The notes: generated from the letters alone by a model not told the origin. Numbered from the stretch's first letter, positions 1-12,696 are shown. The stretch: DNA of 64,000 bases from Colocasia esculenta (GCA_014218235.1 CM024760.1:12318049-12382048); one strand, 5' to 3'. A program made the numbers and translations.

Positions 1-1110
1 AAAGGACATTACCTAGGGGCAGATGGGAGAGTGCACCCTCCACCAAAGGTGGAGAATGTTCCCACTCCACCATCGCTCAACTAGGAGGTAAATTTTATTA
101 AATGAATAGCATCTTAGTACAATCGAATACTGGGCATTCCCAGTTTAAACCTAGCAGCCCCACGATCAAGGAAAGGTAGCGACTGCTTTTGAGAATAAAA
201 GGAGTTACAATGTTGGAGACAGCCCCAATTGGCAAGTTGATCAGCTGTAGAATTCACTTCCCAGAAGACGTGTGTAACTTGGGCCGAAGCAAGTAGAATC
301 ATCTATATCTCCCTGACATATCTGATAAACGACCTAGGGCAATTATATTTCTTGGTAACAATTTGAATGTGAGTTCTGGAATCACATTCAATAAGAGAGG
401 CCTGTTCCGAAATAGTCTGCAAGTATCGCAGCCCATCAAGAAGTGCTCTGGTTTCCGCAAGGAGACTGCTGCTGCAGCGCCCATAATGATGAGCAAACCC
501 CATGATAATTTCACCCTTAGAATTTCTCACAATTCCACCGCCTCCAGCCATTGATGGGAGCATCGGCCGAAACCAATACGTAGGCCGCCAAAATGTATTG
601 GTTTCGGCCCTAGCCGATACTAAAACCGATACGTCCGGCCGAAACTGATACGTCCGATACCGGCCTAAACAGGATCCCTTAAGGCCAAATCACTTGAACT
701 CGCCGAAACCGCCCGATACCGAAACATATCGGTTTCGGACCCGGCCGAAACCGAGTCCGAAACCGATACTCCCATCCTTACCTCCAGCGATCCCATCATT
801 TTTCTTTGAGCCATCTGTCTTCAATTTGAAACCTGGCCAAGGCGGCGGCATCCACCTAACAATCGTGCTAGTTTTATTTATCATGGAAGGCAGGGAGATA
901 CCGAAAGAAAGCCGGCTGTTCCTCTGGAAGTTACATTTCTCCTGCAAAGAAACACCTCGCGTAATCATCTTAACTCGATGAACAAGTTTGAATCTGATGT
1001 TATCTGCAGACATAAGTTTTCCTTCAAACCTTACAGCATTTCTAGCTAACCATGTCTCCCAGTGAACCGAACTGATGACAGTTAGGAACTCTTCTGTTCT
1101 ATATTTCCTT
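1..1110 (-). pseudogene. LINE (L1-type) relic: RNase H end of ORF2
   Basis: Read on the minus strand, fragments in shifting frames resemble the C-terminal RNase H of plant L1-type retrotransposons. A WLARNAVRFEGKLMSADN-like stretch lies around 1080-1010. A PGFKLKTDGSKK core with the first catalytic Asp lies near 830-800. An AGGGGIVRNSKGEI stretch lies near 550-490, and a terminal HVFWEVNSTADQLAN block near 280-230 holds the last catalytic Asp. The copy is broken by frameshifts and by a MITE at 549-780. It is probably intronic to the gene that resumes at 1478, since that exon needs an upstream intron. Bases 1-113 are presumably the element's 3' tail; no poly-A or target duplication is recognised. 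Confidence 0.75.
549..780. mobile_element. 232-bp hAT-type MITE
   Basis: The insert is flanked by an identical 8-bp duplication CCTCCAGC (541-548 and 781-788). Its ends are imperfect inverted repeats: CATTGATGGGAGCATCGG on the left against TAAGGATGGGAGTATCGG read inward from the right. The interior is made of direct and inverted copies of a CGGCCGAAACCGATACG-like motif. It interrupts the RNase H reading of the LINE relic exactly at its Gly-rich start, so the empty site can be inferred. An 8-bp duplication and a TAxGGATGG-like terminus are typical of hAT elements. There is no coding capacity. Confidence 0.8.
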
Positions 1111-1477
1111 GCAATGAAAAAATAAATTTACAAAGCTACTTCCTGTTTCCTTAAGCTTGTTTGACTGTATTTCGGCCATCATTTGACTCATGCTACAGTC
1201 TTTTGAGGCGTGGAAATACTTAAAAGAGTAGTGTATATAACATTTCTAATTCTTTTGTACCCTTGAAGTTGGAAGGATTGGATTGAATTCCACAAGATAC
1301 TATGTTGACTATATGATTTTTGAGCAATTGAGATCCCAAAATAACCTGAAAACTACATGGCATGTTACTGTTCTTTTGATGCTTTCGTTGGATACTTAGA
1401 TGTAGAATATTGGTTATACTTATTTTCATATATCAGAAGTCTATGATCTGTTATTCATCTCTCCTATCCCATGGCAG

Positions 1478-4400
1478 CTTGAACGCTATGAGGAAGCACG
1501 AGAAACAATTATCTGTGGCCTTCAAGTAGACCCACTTTGGTGTGTATCAACTATCAGCTGCTTAGTTGTTGATGACTCCATTACCACATATTTAGATAAC
1601 TTCGTAAACAACTTTGTTTCTGATACTTCCATTTTCCTTGCTCTAAATGATCGTTGCTCCTACAATGTTAGTCAAGCCCTTCAGAACTCTCTCCGTGAGT
1701 TGGACCGCTGTTCATCTAGTTCAGATAGAAAAGTAAAACATGGGAATCCAGAACGCTCTGATGACTTTGAGTGCACAGTTTGCTTCAAGTTGTTATATGA
1801 ACCAGTTACCACTCCATGTGGGCATTCATTTTGTCGTTACTGTCTGCTTCAATCAATGGATCATGGTGAGTTATCAGATTTAATGTGGTTCAAGGATTCT
1901 TCTTGTTCCATTCAGCGATTTCTTATTGTCGCATGTCTGACATGATAAGTCAATGACAGGGAACAAGTGCCCAATTTGTCGAACTGTCCTATTTATCAGT
2001 CCCAGAACATATCCTGTAAGGTAAGAAATTCCCATAGTCATGTTTTGTGTTAACATTCTGTTTGAGTTAAATTTAGAAAACCTGAAAGTACTCGAAGGAT
2101 AATCTCACTCTATTCAAATGCATTGTTTTTGCAGTGTGACTCTCAAAAAGATCATACAGAAAAGTTTCCCAGAAGAATATGATGAGAGAAGAGCTGAACA
2201 CCAGAACTTGACAAACTTTGGTATTGACATAATGCCTCTTTTTGTCATGGATGTTGTCATCCCATTTCAGAAGTTATCCCTCAATATATTTGAACCTCGA
2301 TACAGATTAATGGTAAGCTAACACACATGTTGTATCTTTTGTAGAAAATATCCATCCTAAGTGGAAGAAATGCCACATTTTGCCCTGGTTGGGACATGAT
2401 GCTTGTTTCATGCAATTTTAATTTCAACTTGATTTTTGCTTGATTATAGTTCTTCTTGAAACTTGACATGTGGATGGTTCAGTCCATATGGTAATTTCGT
2501 TTAGGGAATATTACATATATACTTTTGGAATCATGCATATTTTTACTTTATATCCATGTATTCTTCATATTTTATGTACACCCCCGTAATGCACAGTATT
2601 TCATCAGATATGGTTACCTGCTGTTTGATTAGCTTAATTTTCAGCAGATTAAGACGAAAAAAAGGCAACTCTATTCTTGTTTAATCTTCTCACATTAACA
2701 TACTAACATATATACCCTTAGAATCTTTTATATCATCTTATATGTCCCTCTAAGCTATTATTTTTACATGTTGAACAGTATAGTCTGTTAACTTTGATGG
2801 TGTTAGTCCTTGATGGGTATAGGTGAAATGATTTTCCTGAATATAGGGTTATCTATGTAAATATTAAGAATACAGGGATACAGAGTGGAATATATAATTA
2901 TCATTTTTATAAATTTACTGCTAATTTATTGTGTCCATCACTCCATTTGGAGTGACTATCCATTAAGTTTTGGGTCCTCATTGCCAGCTCGTAAAGCTGG
3001 CATTAGTGACATCTCCCTGATGGGAATAAACTCTTGTTTTCTGCTTGATACTGTGGTCAGTCTCTAGTTGGAAATTTATGGTTGTCATGGGTTGAATATG
3101 GTGTTTATCTTGAAATTAATCTGAGTCCATTTGATGATCTTATCCACTATGCATGTTTTTTATTGTCCACTGTTCTTGAGGTAGAAAATGCTACGGATTT
3201 TGAAAGAAGTACGATACTTTGAATAGGGATGCATAAATTCCTGTCATACATGTTATGTAGAAAGGATTATTGGTACACTGGAAAAATTATCCTATAGCGA
3301 TCTATAGTTTATGGGGCACCTGTGGTGTAAAATATGCCTTCTGTCCTCGGGTTCTGGAAATTCTTCCGTTATGGAAACTATCACATTTAAAGGTGTATTT
3401 TTCAACTGGAAATGGCGCTCCTTTATTTCATCATAATGCTAGGCATTTTTCAGTTTTAATGTTTTCTTTTTCTTGAGTTATAAGTTTGAAAATGCCCATG
3501 TTTTTCTATCTATTTATACCCTTTTTATCTTTTGCTATGTCATGTCTACATTACTTGCCATTTTACATGTTGATGCAAATCCCCCTTCTGCCTGGGAGGA
3601 AGGTTTGGATTCTACCATTGATATGATGATAGGTGCCAAAGATAAATGATTACTATCTATGTTATTCACATTATCCCTTATGAACCAGGTGAGGAGGATA
3701 ATGGAAGGAAATCATCGTATGGGGATGGTAATACATTGGGCCTTCTTTCTTGGACTAGTCTCTTGAAAATCAACTTCTTTTATCTTCTCTATTATATTGC
3801 TTGTAGGTGGGTGTTGATTCTGCAACAGGTTCAATTGCTGATTTGGCATGTGAAGTAGAGATCTCCGAGTATGCACTTCTCTTTCAGTTTCTTGCTGCTA
3901 AACTTCATGTGCACAAAGATTTCCTATTTACTGATCTATGATTTTGGGCTTTGGGGATTAATTATTTAAAAGGATGCTTGGTATTATTTGTTTCAATTTT
4001 TTTTCTACAGGTGTGAACCACTTCCAGATGGGAGATTTTATTTAGAGGTAAAAAATTTTCATTTTTCTTAGTATTCAAATTCATGTTGAGTGTTGGCTCA
4101 TTTGAAAAGTTACAAACTCGTGGGAAGTGGACTTAGCCTTGCAGAAAAATTGCTCTTCCGATATGGTTATTATAGCTGAATCTTTGCATAGAAGCCAGAA
4201 AGTATTGTATGAGTTGTCTTCTTAGCCACACCCACATTATTTGGGGGGTCTGAGAGAGATATTGTGATACATTGACCTGATCAGTATATGATCCAGGTTT
4301 CCTCCTTGTCTTCATGGCTACATAATTTACTCAACCAGTGTACTAGAGAAATGAGTCCTGCAATGTTCAAATTTAACTTCTCCATCATCTGAGCCCTTGC

Positions 4401-5803
4401 ATCCAGTCAGGCTTATCGGCTCTACAATGATTTCATCTTTGTTCTAGTCAAAATATGCTATCTGAGAATGGTGAACCTGTTTTAAAAATATATTATTATG
4501 ACAGGGTCGCTTCATGTTTATGGTAGCTTCATGTTATGAGACTAAATCAACCATATATGTTTCTAATGAAGTAAACCTAGACGGAATCCATGTGGCCTTT
4601 AAAAACTACTAAGCAGCACTGTCTGTACTCTGTAGGTAAAAGGTCGTCGACGGTTTCGTATCCTTCGGTCCTGGGATCAGGATGGGTGAGTTCCTTTCTC
4701 TGTCTGTTGACCTGGTGACTTTCATTTTATGAAACTTGATGTGGTGATTCAGCTTGGTTCTCATTTACACATAATTATAGGTATCGAGTTGCAGAAGTTG
4801 AGTGGATTCAGGATATTTATCCCCTAGAAGGAACAACTGAAAGGGAACTTGTAAGTAATTTTTGAATCCCTTCTCCATCTTCATTTTTAATGGAGATGAT
4901 GAGAAAAACCTGTCGTGAGGATGTGAACAGATTTGGGTAATAAAATTATATTTTAACATTACATAGAAAATGTCCACCATGGCATGTTAAGTGGAAATGT
5001 GGATTTGATCATGTCTTGATATTTTTCTACTTTTTTATTCCTGAACAGTTAGAGCAAAGAGTTAGAGAAGCAGCAGAACATGCTCGTGGATTCATTGCAG
5101 GCATAAATGAGGCAGCAATTGGTATTGAAATTATGCTTCAAATATGTGGGCATCTTTGCGCAATGGGCCCTTTTCTTTATACTCCAGTGTAGGGATATGT
5201 ATTCCACTGTGCTAGGAAGAATTCTTGCCATCTTAAAATTTTATTTATGAACATGCTTCTCTCTGGATACGGCAATTGATGTCCTGCAGCAGGGGCATCT
5301 CATATCCTATGTGTGGCACATCCAACTACAGCATCGTGGATTTATTTCATATCTCGATGTTGCTGTTAATTTTCATATGTGAATTATTGTTGTGATAAGG
5401 CTATGTTATAACTTGTCGAAGTCAACATTTATTTAGGGAGGAGACTAAGGAGGGAACTTATTCAAGCTGATGCGGTGCCTGGTCCCCAGGATCCTGAGCG
5501 ATTCAGCTTTTGGGTAGCACAATCGAATCGATTTCACCTTTTTTGGACCAAAATTTCTTTTCTTCACTACTTATCACACCACATGCTTTTGCAGCTTGCC
5601 AATCTAATCAACTTGAGGCCATCTGAAAAGCTAGACCTACTACAGTTGAGAGATACACATCAGGTAACCCCTTAAAAACCAATCAACGTTTTAGTTATTC
5701 TGTTTAGACCAGCTTTCCCATACTCCTGCCCTTTTGTACTCAGAGGATATCCCGATTACTTCACCAATTGGGAGCTGAAGCACAAGGATGTATAATTCAA
5801 TAA
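1478..5803 (+). CDS. LON-domain and RING-finger protein (LONRF-like), 3' part
   Basis: This is probably a cytosolic or nuclear E3 ubiquitin ligase, inferred from its RING. Exons by GT-AG and frame: 1478-1865, 1960-2020, 2135-2312, 3689-3727, 3807-3868, 4011-4047, 4636-4685, 4781-4850, 5049-5121, 5437-5513, 5595-5663 and 5744-5803 (TAA). Together they give 387 uninterrupted residues. Domains in order: a TPR-like end (LERYEEARETIICGLQVDP); a C3HC4 RING (CTVCFKLLYEP, CGHSFC, CPICRTVLF); and a LON substrate-binding-like domain from PLFVMDVVIPFQKLSLNIF to the C terminus. Known plant family members have the same order and end just after this domain. The first exon opens after a CAG acceptor, so the N-terminal TPR exon(s) lie upstream. 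Segment 1540-1671 may be an in-frame intron; removing it leaves 343 residues and fits the family better. No disabling change is seen. Confidence 0.9.
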
Positions 5804-6414
5804 CGAAAGGTGTATTGCAGCGAAAATGGTAAAGTTGAACTTATAAATTCTTTCGATAAAACCCATCAGATTGAAGGATGACTGCGCCATCATTTGATGG
5901 CCACGAACGAACAACTTTGGGATTTGTATGTTGTATATCTATATTGTTGCACCACAAACATTCTTTGTTATTATATCTTCGTGAGTCTCATGTTTTATTG
6001 ATTATGAGCATTTTTTTGTTGAAAAATTAGTCTGTTACCATGACCTTAGAAATTCCTTGTAAACTTGCTCCTCCTAAGATTTGAACTTGGAACTCACCCT
6101 GGTGTACACGGAGTCCTATCCAGTAGACTATTACCTTGTACACCTAGATCTTAAGTTCAAATCTTCATCCCCACACTTATAAAAAACCACTAAACAACGT
6201 CTTGGTGTTCTTTTATACCGGGCAATGGTTTTGATCTGTCTGTTGGAAGAGGTATGGATTCCTCCAAGTGAGAAAACAAAGGCTTCTTTATTACTAAAAA
6301 ATCTGTTGAATCCCATAGATAGTTGTCTATAAAAACATAGATTTCAATAAAGAAAAGGGTCATAAATTCATGCACAGACATGGGGGCTCTCAGTATTTAA
6401 AAAGCTTACAGAAG
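5804..6414 (+). other. 3' UTR and intergenic; possible SINE pieces
   Basis: This is the AT-rich trailer of the LON/RING gene; no single poly-A signal stands out. At 6077-6161 two tRNA B-box-like strings face each other: AGATTTGAACTT and its exact inverse AAGTTCAAATCT, about 60 bp apart. The second is followed by a short A-run. This could be two SINE fragments head to head, or one foldback. No target duplication was found. Confidence 0.4.
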
Positions 6415-6428
6415 AAAGCACTTAGAGC

Positions 6429-6556
6429 GAGAACTGCGCATTAGTGCAGTGGCTTCCTCCCTTGCCGAAATGGAAGGGGGGAAGCGGGCGGGCGCGGGAT
6501 CGATTCCGTACCCTCTCCTCACCTTTTCCTCTCCTCAACCAATTTACCTGTAAAAA
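6429..6556 (+). mobile_element. tRNA-derived SINE with 14-bp target duplication
   Basis: This short element ends in an A-run and is flanked by the exact 14-bp repeat AAAGCACTTAGAGC (6415-6428 and 6557-6570). The 5' half resembles a Pol III promoter: an A-box-like stretch in GCATTAGTGCAGTGGCTTCC and a B-box-like GGGATCGATTCCG about 45 bp later. The rest is pyrimidine-rich and has no ORF. Length, internal promoter, A-tail and long variable duplication together fit a SINE mobilised by LINE machinery. The tRNA parent is not identified. Confidence 0.8.
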
Positions 6557-6570
6557 AAAGCACTTAGAGC

Positions 6571-8445
6571 AGCCGTGCCCCTGACAAACTAGTCCAAAAG
6601 CATCTTTTTTGCCGGTCAAAGCTCCCTTTGGGGCCCCAATTAGGCCTCCTCTTACACTAGTTAATGGTCAAAGTATGAAGAAAAAGAAAAAGGAGATGTC
6701 CTATTTATAAAGAAAGGAAATAGAGAGAAAGGCGGGGGGGGGGGGGGGTAGCACTGTCCTACTGAGATTTGAACCCGGTGGAAATTAAATGAGGGAAGGG
6801 CTGCCCCTTCTCCTATTTCCTTCTCCACTCCTAGTCTTAGTACTATTAGAATTCACTCCCTCTCGCCCTTCTTCTTTCTCCTAATAGGAATTTTCACTGG
6901 TGTTGCCCGCTGGTGGGGTTCCAATGAAGGAAATTTCTATTCCTACTCCAATTAGAACTCTTCTCCCCACCTCTTGCCTTTTAAAAAATTCTCAATCATC
7001 ATTGTGTATAACACAGGTGGGATTCACAAGGGGAAAGTGAACCCCAAAAAATGTTATTTATATAATAACATGAATTATCCCAAAAAATGTAGTCTACATA
7101 TATATTTTGAATTGAATGTATGAATAAGACAAGCAATGAACAATAACACAATAGTAATAAAAATTTAATTCAATAGATAAGACATGTTGTTGAAGCAATT
7201 ATATGACAAAAACAATCAGAAATGCAAAGAATAAAAAGACAAACAAGTTAATTAATAGGCAATGACAATACACTTAAGCTTAGTTTCTAGAAATTCCTTG
7301 ACTGTCAAATCCCCTTTCTAATTAGTCAAATTGTGGGCATCATTTGGTGGTTAATCAAGAGTATTCAATTATACAATCATATAATTAACATCAACATAAG
7401 TTGATGGTGAGATATTAAGGATGCGAACCTAAAGTATAGGCCTGGTCCAAAAGGCACAAAAACACACATATACATGCCTTTTAAGTGCATAAAACCTAAT
7501 TATAACAAACAAAATTAAGGTAGGGTAAAATCGGCTTGGCCCATTAAGGCCCACTCACTTGGCCCTCCAGAGCGAGAGGATGGGATTGAGCTTAGTCATT
7601 GTCTTGTCCCGTAGGGGCGGCCCATGCAGAGGGAGGAAGATGGGCCTGGCCCACCCGTACTTTGTTTCCTCGACCTTCAGCCCACTGACTTTAGATGTTC
7701 CAATGTTCGCTAGGGGCGAGTCCTTGGACCTCCCAGGCCATGATGAGATCCTCCTCTCTAGGACGTAGGGTGCCCCACACCCACTATCCAGCCCGTCTCT
7801 ACCACCTCAAGATATGACCCGCAGGCCGCATGACATGCACCTATCATAACAGGAAGGGGCTTCCCCTTTTTGCCCAGCACACCACTCTATCTCAGAGAAG
7901 TCAATGGTATTCTCAGGGCTCGGCCCATGCCGCAGGAGCAATGCATGCTGACTCACCAACCCATTTAGGTGACCACTCTCGTCAGGTGCACATCCGATCA
8001 TTCCCCAACCGACAAGAGGGCAACATGCTGAGAGAGCTTTGACACATGCTTAAAAGAAAGAATGACGAACGAAGGAGGGTAAAGTCTTTCGAATGCAAGT
8101 TATGAAACCCTAGCCCGCACTAGCAGAAAGGAGCACTTGAGCTCCAGCTCTCTCCCTCTTTCTCCTCTGTTTTGGGCGGTTCACTAACTTGAGCATCTGA
8201 GTGTTCTTCTCTGAGATCACCCTCGAGGCCTTCTTTGATCGTTCCTGTTGTTAGCAGGTGCGAGGCGGCATTTTCTCTGTTAAACAAATTCAAAAATCTG
8301 CGGAGATTGAACGGTAGAATAAACAAATCAAATAAAAAAAACACATCCTGAGACATGATATTTTTCTCACAAAAACACAGTGACTCTTATTTTCTTTCCC
8401 TTTCAAGGAGAACAGTTGAAGTTAGTATGTCCAGGGGTGGAAGTT
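6571..8445. other. Intergenic DNA with decayed repeats
   Basis: I see no gene here. Items noted: a 15-base G run near 6736-6750; beside it GAGATTTGAACCCGG, a reversed B-box-like string that may mark another SINE scrap; an AT-rich stretch at 7020-7560; and a GC-richer block at 7560-8300 with short ORFs that have no recognisable motif. The block with AGCACTTGAGCTCCAGC near 8130 and the following transition resemble a decayed LTR end, but no partner or duplication was found. Confidence 0.3.
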
Positions 8446-8453
8446 AGTATGTC

Positions 8454-9986
8454 CAGGGGCGGACAGACGTTATATATTGGGGGGGGGGGGGGCACCCGAT
8501 AAATTTTTTTCTCAGGCATATACCATCGCCGCTTTATAATGGGTTGATTTAGTGATTTTGTTATGTAAATAGCCCCCCATTTTCCCCCGAAAAAAAGAGT
8601 CTGGCAGCGCCGTTTTATGACAGGGGCGGACCGGATCCTGGTTTTTTAATAAAAAAATCGAATCAAACATTAAAAAAAAAACCAATCAATTTCAACCCTA
8701 ATAGGCTTCCCTCCTCAAGCACTCACCGTGCTCATAGCCGCCCTTTCTATTTATTTTTTTTCTGAAACTTTTCCATAGATGGCAACGGGCAGCCCAATTT
8801 TTTTACCCTCGCAATCTCTTATGTCGAGTTTGCAGCCTTCTTCATACGCTGCTTTTGTTTGTTATTCTTATGAAATTGGAGATCGAAGATCAAATCAGGT
8901 ACTGCAAGTTTATCGATTTTGTTTAGATTTAAATCTCAGAATTTTGAGTTTCTTCTTCTATCCGTATAACACTTCAAAATAATATATATTGAAAATAGAG
9001 AAAAAGATAATATTTTTTGTTTATTAAATATTATCATTTTCATGAGACACAATTATTCTTAATTTAAAATTATTTTTATATTATTAATATAATTCTAGTA
9101 CTGTTTTCAGATGTGCGTACTCCGACAGAGCGCCACCAGAATTCGATAACGAAATTGAAATCCGACAATACCATAATTCTCAAAAAAATGTGTTAATTTT
9201 AAAGACAAATAACCTGAATTGTTGTTGCACAAATATCGATATTAAGTCGACACAATGATTTTCCGTGTAATTTTTACTGGATGAAAAATTATTTTCAAAA
9301 AATAAACTAAAATTACTATAATTGGTAAAATCTTTCCAATAACTTATGTTTAAAATTTCAACTTTATTAGACATCTCGTTTAGATATAAAAATATAAGGA
9401 CAAATAGTCCAGATGATTTAGCTCCCAATTATGTAACCCATTTTTAGAAAGAAAAAGATATTTCCTACGTAGCCAACTATCACTTGTGTAGGTGAGTTAC
9501 ACGTATCATAATACGTGTTAAGGACACTGGTAAACGTGGCCATGCTGTAAAAAGAGAGATGTTACGGCAACAAATGTACGGTTACGTGCCGTACATACAT
9601 AAAATCTGAAAATTTTATTTATGCATGCCTTCCCCTGCTCACTCTTAAGAGTGTTTGCCCACTGATGTCCCATGCTGCTGCTACGACTACTGCTGTTGCT
9701 ACTACTACTGCTACGGCTGCTGCTACTATTGTTGCTATTGCTGCTACGGCTACTGCTACTATTGTTGTCCACTGATGATTTTTTATCTGATTATTTGATC
9801 ATCTATATTGAGAAAGAAATTATTGAAACTTTTAACATATATCCAATTATAGATGATTTTCGTGACTTGAAAGAACGAAGATCTTTATTTTGATAGATCA
9901 CATGTGATAAAATTTAAGATATTTTACTTTTTCACATCTTCTTATTTTACCCCCCCCCCTTATATTTCATTTTGCATCCGCCCCTG
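8454..9986. mobile_element. hAT element, 1533 bp, non-autonomous
   Basis: The terminal inverted repeats are CAGGGGCGGA at the left and TCCGCCCCTG at the right, each followed inward by a homopolymer G (or C) run. The flanking 8-bp duplication AGTATGTC is exact (8446-8453 and 9987-9994). CAGGG-type ends with 8-bp duplications are diagnostic of hAT. The interior is AT-rich. Its only noticeable ORF, at 8779-8982, has no BED zinc finger or transposase motif, so movement would need a transposase in trans. A trinucleotide-rich patch lies at 9672-9775. Confidence 0.9.
9672..9775. repeat. Imperfect CTG/CTA trinucleotide repeat
   Basis: About 100 bp of interrupted CTG, CTA and TTG triplets inside the hAT element. 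It reads as poly-Leu or poly-Ser in short ORFs, which are artefacts of the repeat. Confidence 0.85.
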
Positions 9987-9994
9987 AGTATGTC

Positions 9995-11826
9995 TTTACC
10001 CTTGAGTGTTTTATCCTAGAAGATTATCCCAAAAATAACCATGAATTTTCTTCAATAAGCGAACATCATATTGTGATTTCCTAAGAGGGGTAAGATGGCA
10101 TCCATGGGTTTGACCTTAGACATCTTTATGTACAAGCCTTACCCAACTGAATCATTCTTAGAACACAGAAAAAGTTGTGATCTTGTTACCAGGAGGCCTT
10201 GTTAGTGAGATACAAATGTACTAGGCAACCTACAGTAGAACTATCGGAAGATCTTGCCGTCACATTACTTGTCTAACTACCAGTTTTAGATTCATCACAC
10301 TTCACGGTTATAAAATTGTAGCCCCGTAAGCCGGGACCAGCATTAAGAAACCCAAGGAGAGGTTTGGTAGTGTTCTCTAGCTTGTAATTTACGAATACCA
10401 AGAAAAAGTAGCTGCCACGTTGTGGAGGCAGACAGGTAGAGGACCTCACCTTCAGATATGGTATTTGCTTTTATTATCTAAAATAAGATAAATATTTATT
10501 GCAAGAGTTATAGTTTTGTAACAAAGTTGATGTAGACTGTAAGACTAGCGATTTAATGAGATAAGGTCTTTCTATCTCTCTCTCTCTCTCTCTCTCTGGA
10601 ATTAACCAACGAAAATGTTATTCTTGCAATCTACATCAATTTGTTATCAGATTAGTCCTGTGATAGTATGGGTGGCGTCATGGGGAGGACCCAAGACAAA
10701 ACGACAACCACGTAGGGCGCCGGATCAACTGTTCATTCTCATCAACACCTCGTTCCACGTTGTCGCAAGTTAGAGGCCCCCCATTTCTTAATATATTCAA
10801 CACAGCTCTTATGTTTAAGTCTTCCATTCTGAGGTCAATGGCGCCAGCTGGTAAAAGATAGCATAACTTATGTCAATTGAACTGTTCTCTGAGAGGCTCT
10901 ATAGCCTCTATATCACCATATTCTGCTCAGACGTGGTGTTGATCATACATCTAGGAGAACAACTGTATTCTTCCGGAACATGCACCAAGTTAAACTTGGA
11001 GATTAATATAAGAAGACAAGCGTAGACAAGTGGGTTATCTCCCACATTGGTAGTTCGGTGGGGTAAGTATGTAAAGTTAGAGAAATACTTAATGTAAGTG
11101 AACACTTATATTTCGAATTTATAAAAATTTAAGTTAGACTCATAAATATTTAGATTGAGTTCATAAAATAACGTATCATAATACATTAATTCATCTTAGA
11201 TAGATTAATAAATTTACAATAAACATTTCTTGTAAAATTATGAATGCACTTTCGAAAACTAAGGGAAGAGAAGTCCCCCACCACGCTTCGCCGAGACCCG
11301 AGAGGGGAACAAACAGTGGGGGGCTTCGGCCGGACGGCAGACGGCAGCTGGGACGCGGTTTCGTTAAGTTCTTCGGGCAACGAGGCTGCCTGCGCCTCAC
11401 GGTGCAGTGTCGGTGTGCGCGGTGGTGCACACTTAAGCCTGTTCTGCTCCATGCCAATTTAAGCCTGTTCTGCTCTATGCCAATTTAATGTATGCACTAA
11501 ATCTCATCTTGTCTTTTATATTTATTACTTCTAAAAAAGCTTCAATAATCTGCGTTAATTCAAAAAAAGTCAAGTCCAAGTGAGTGGACGTCCATGAGGT
11601 GGACTCCAACAAATGGATTAGAAACAATACCCTTCGATGGCTGATAAAATATCCGTGCCATCTGTAGTGAAAGGGATATCGTTGTACGTCTATTACGATT
11701 TGTATGTAGGTTTCTCACACTACGCAAAAACTTGAATATACTTATATTATGTTCTCGGTTATACAAAAAAGTTAAGGTGTACGTAGGACTGAAGTGTGAC
11801 TTAAGAATAAAAAAATTCTTAGATGA
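9995..11826. other. Intergenic; possible Copia LTR/PBS scrap
   Basis: No intact gene is seen. A (TC)n microsatellite lies near 10577-10598. About 45 bp later ATTTGTTATCAGATT resembles a degraded initiator-Met tRNA primer-binding site (consensus TTGGTATCAGAGC), which would make about 10330-10640 an old Copia-like LTR; support is weak. A GC-rich island of about 160 bp (11270-11432), unlike its AT-rich flanks, precedes an exact-size tandem duplication. Neither the island nor its ORFs are recognised. Confidence 0.35.
11433..11484. repeat. Two tandem 26-bp copies
   Basis: The unit TTAAGCCTGTTCTGCTCCAT plus six bases occurs twice back to back, at 11433-11458 and 11459-11484, with one mismatch. It sits at the edge of the unexplained GC-rich island. 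Confidence 0.9.
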
Positions 11827-12696
11827 CATTGCAGTGGTTGGAAAGTGGTCGACAAATTCTCACCGTCTGATCTCTACTAACTCTTAAATTTATTTGTTGA
11901 GGGAGAACACCAACTTACACCTACAAGATAGAACAAATGGTCAGAGTGCCCTAAAAGCAGTATCAATGAAAAATTATCCGACGCTCAAGTTAGAAAGTCT
12001 ATCGGAATATGTGAAGAAAGAGGTTATAAGAGGAGAATCTCTTTGGCATGTGATCTTTCTAATCCGGACCCCCCCACCCCAAACTATTGTGGCTGGAGTG
12101 TCTCTTTTTAAGCATCTATTGGAGGTATCCGGAGCAGGTATCCTCCACTTCTTAATTGTGTGGATGAACCATAGGGAGTGGGGGGGGGTTAGTGCTACAC
12201 GGAGAATCCTGTGTGCCTCTCCCTCTCGGCAATGTAGATGAATCGTAGGGAAGTGGAGCCTATGCCGTGTGAGGGATCTCTAAGTGTTTTTCTCCCTCGT
12301 GACCATATATACGAACTATAGGGGAATGGAGTTGACGCCGCACAAGGTCATCATTCTCTTGGGCCAACAAGGAGGCATGTCTTGCCTCTATGGCTGGACT
12401 TTGTCATGTGGATGGCTTGTTGGCTCCCTCTCAAGGAGCATCGCTGCCCACCTTGGATAGCCTAGGATGTGGAGAGGGAGGGGATCGATTGTCTCTCATG
12501 AACACACGTTGCATGACTATCAAGCCATTCCTTGGTGTGACAGGGATAGGTCGCCTAGTGGGAGTGGAGTGCCATGCTGAAGGAGATCGTCACATGGCCT
12601 GAGAGGGACCGAGGACTCAACATTGGTTGGTCTAAGAAATAGGCATCGTTTTGGTCTGTGTTGTCAAGTCCAAACTCGTCTTGCCTTGTGTGGGCT

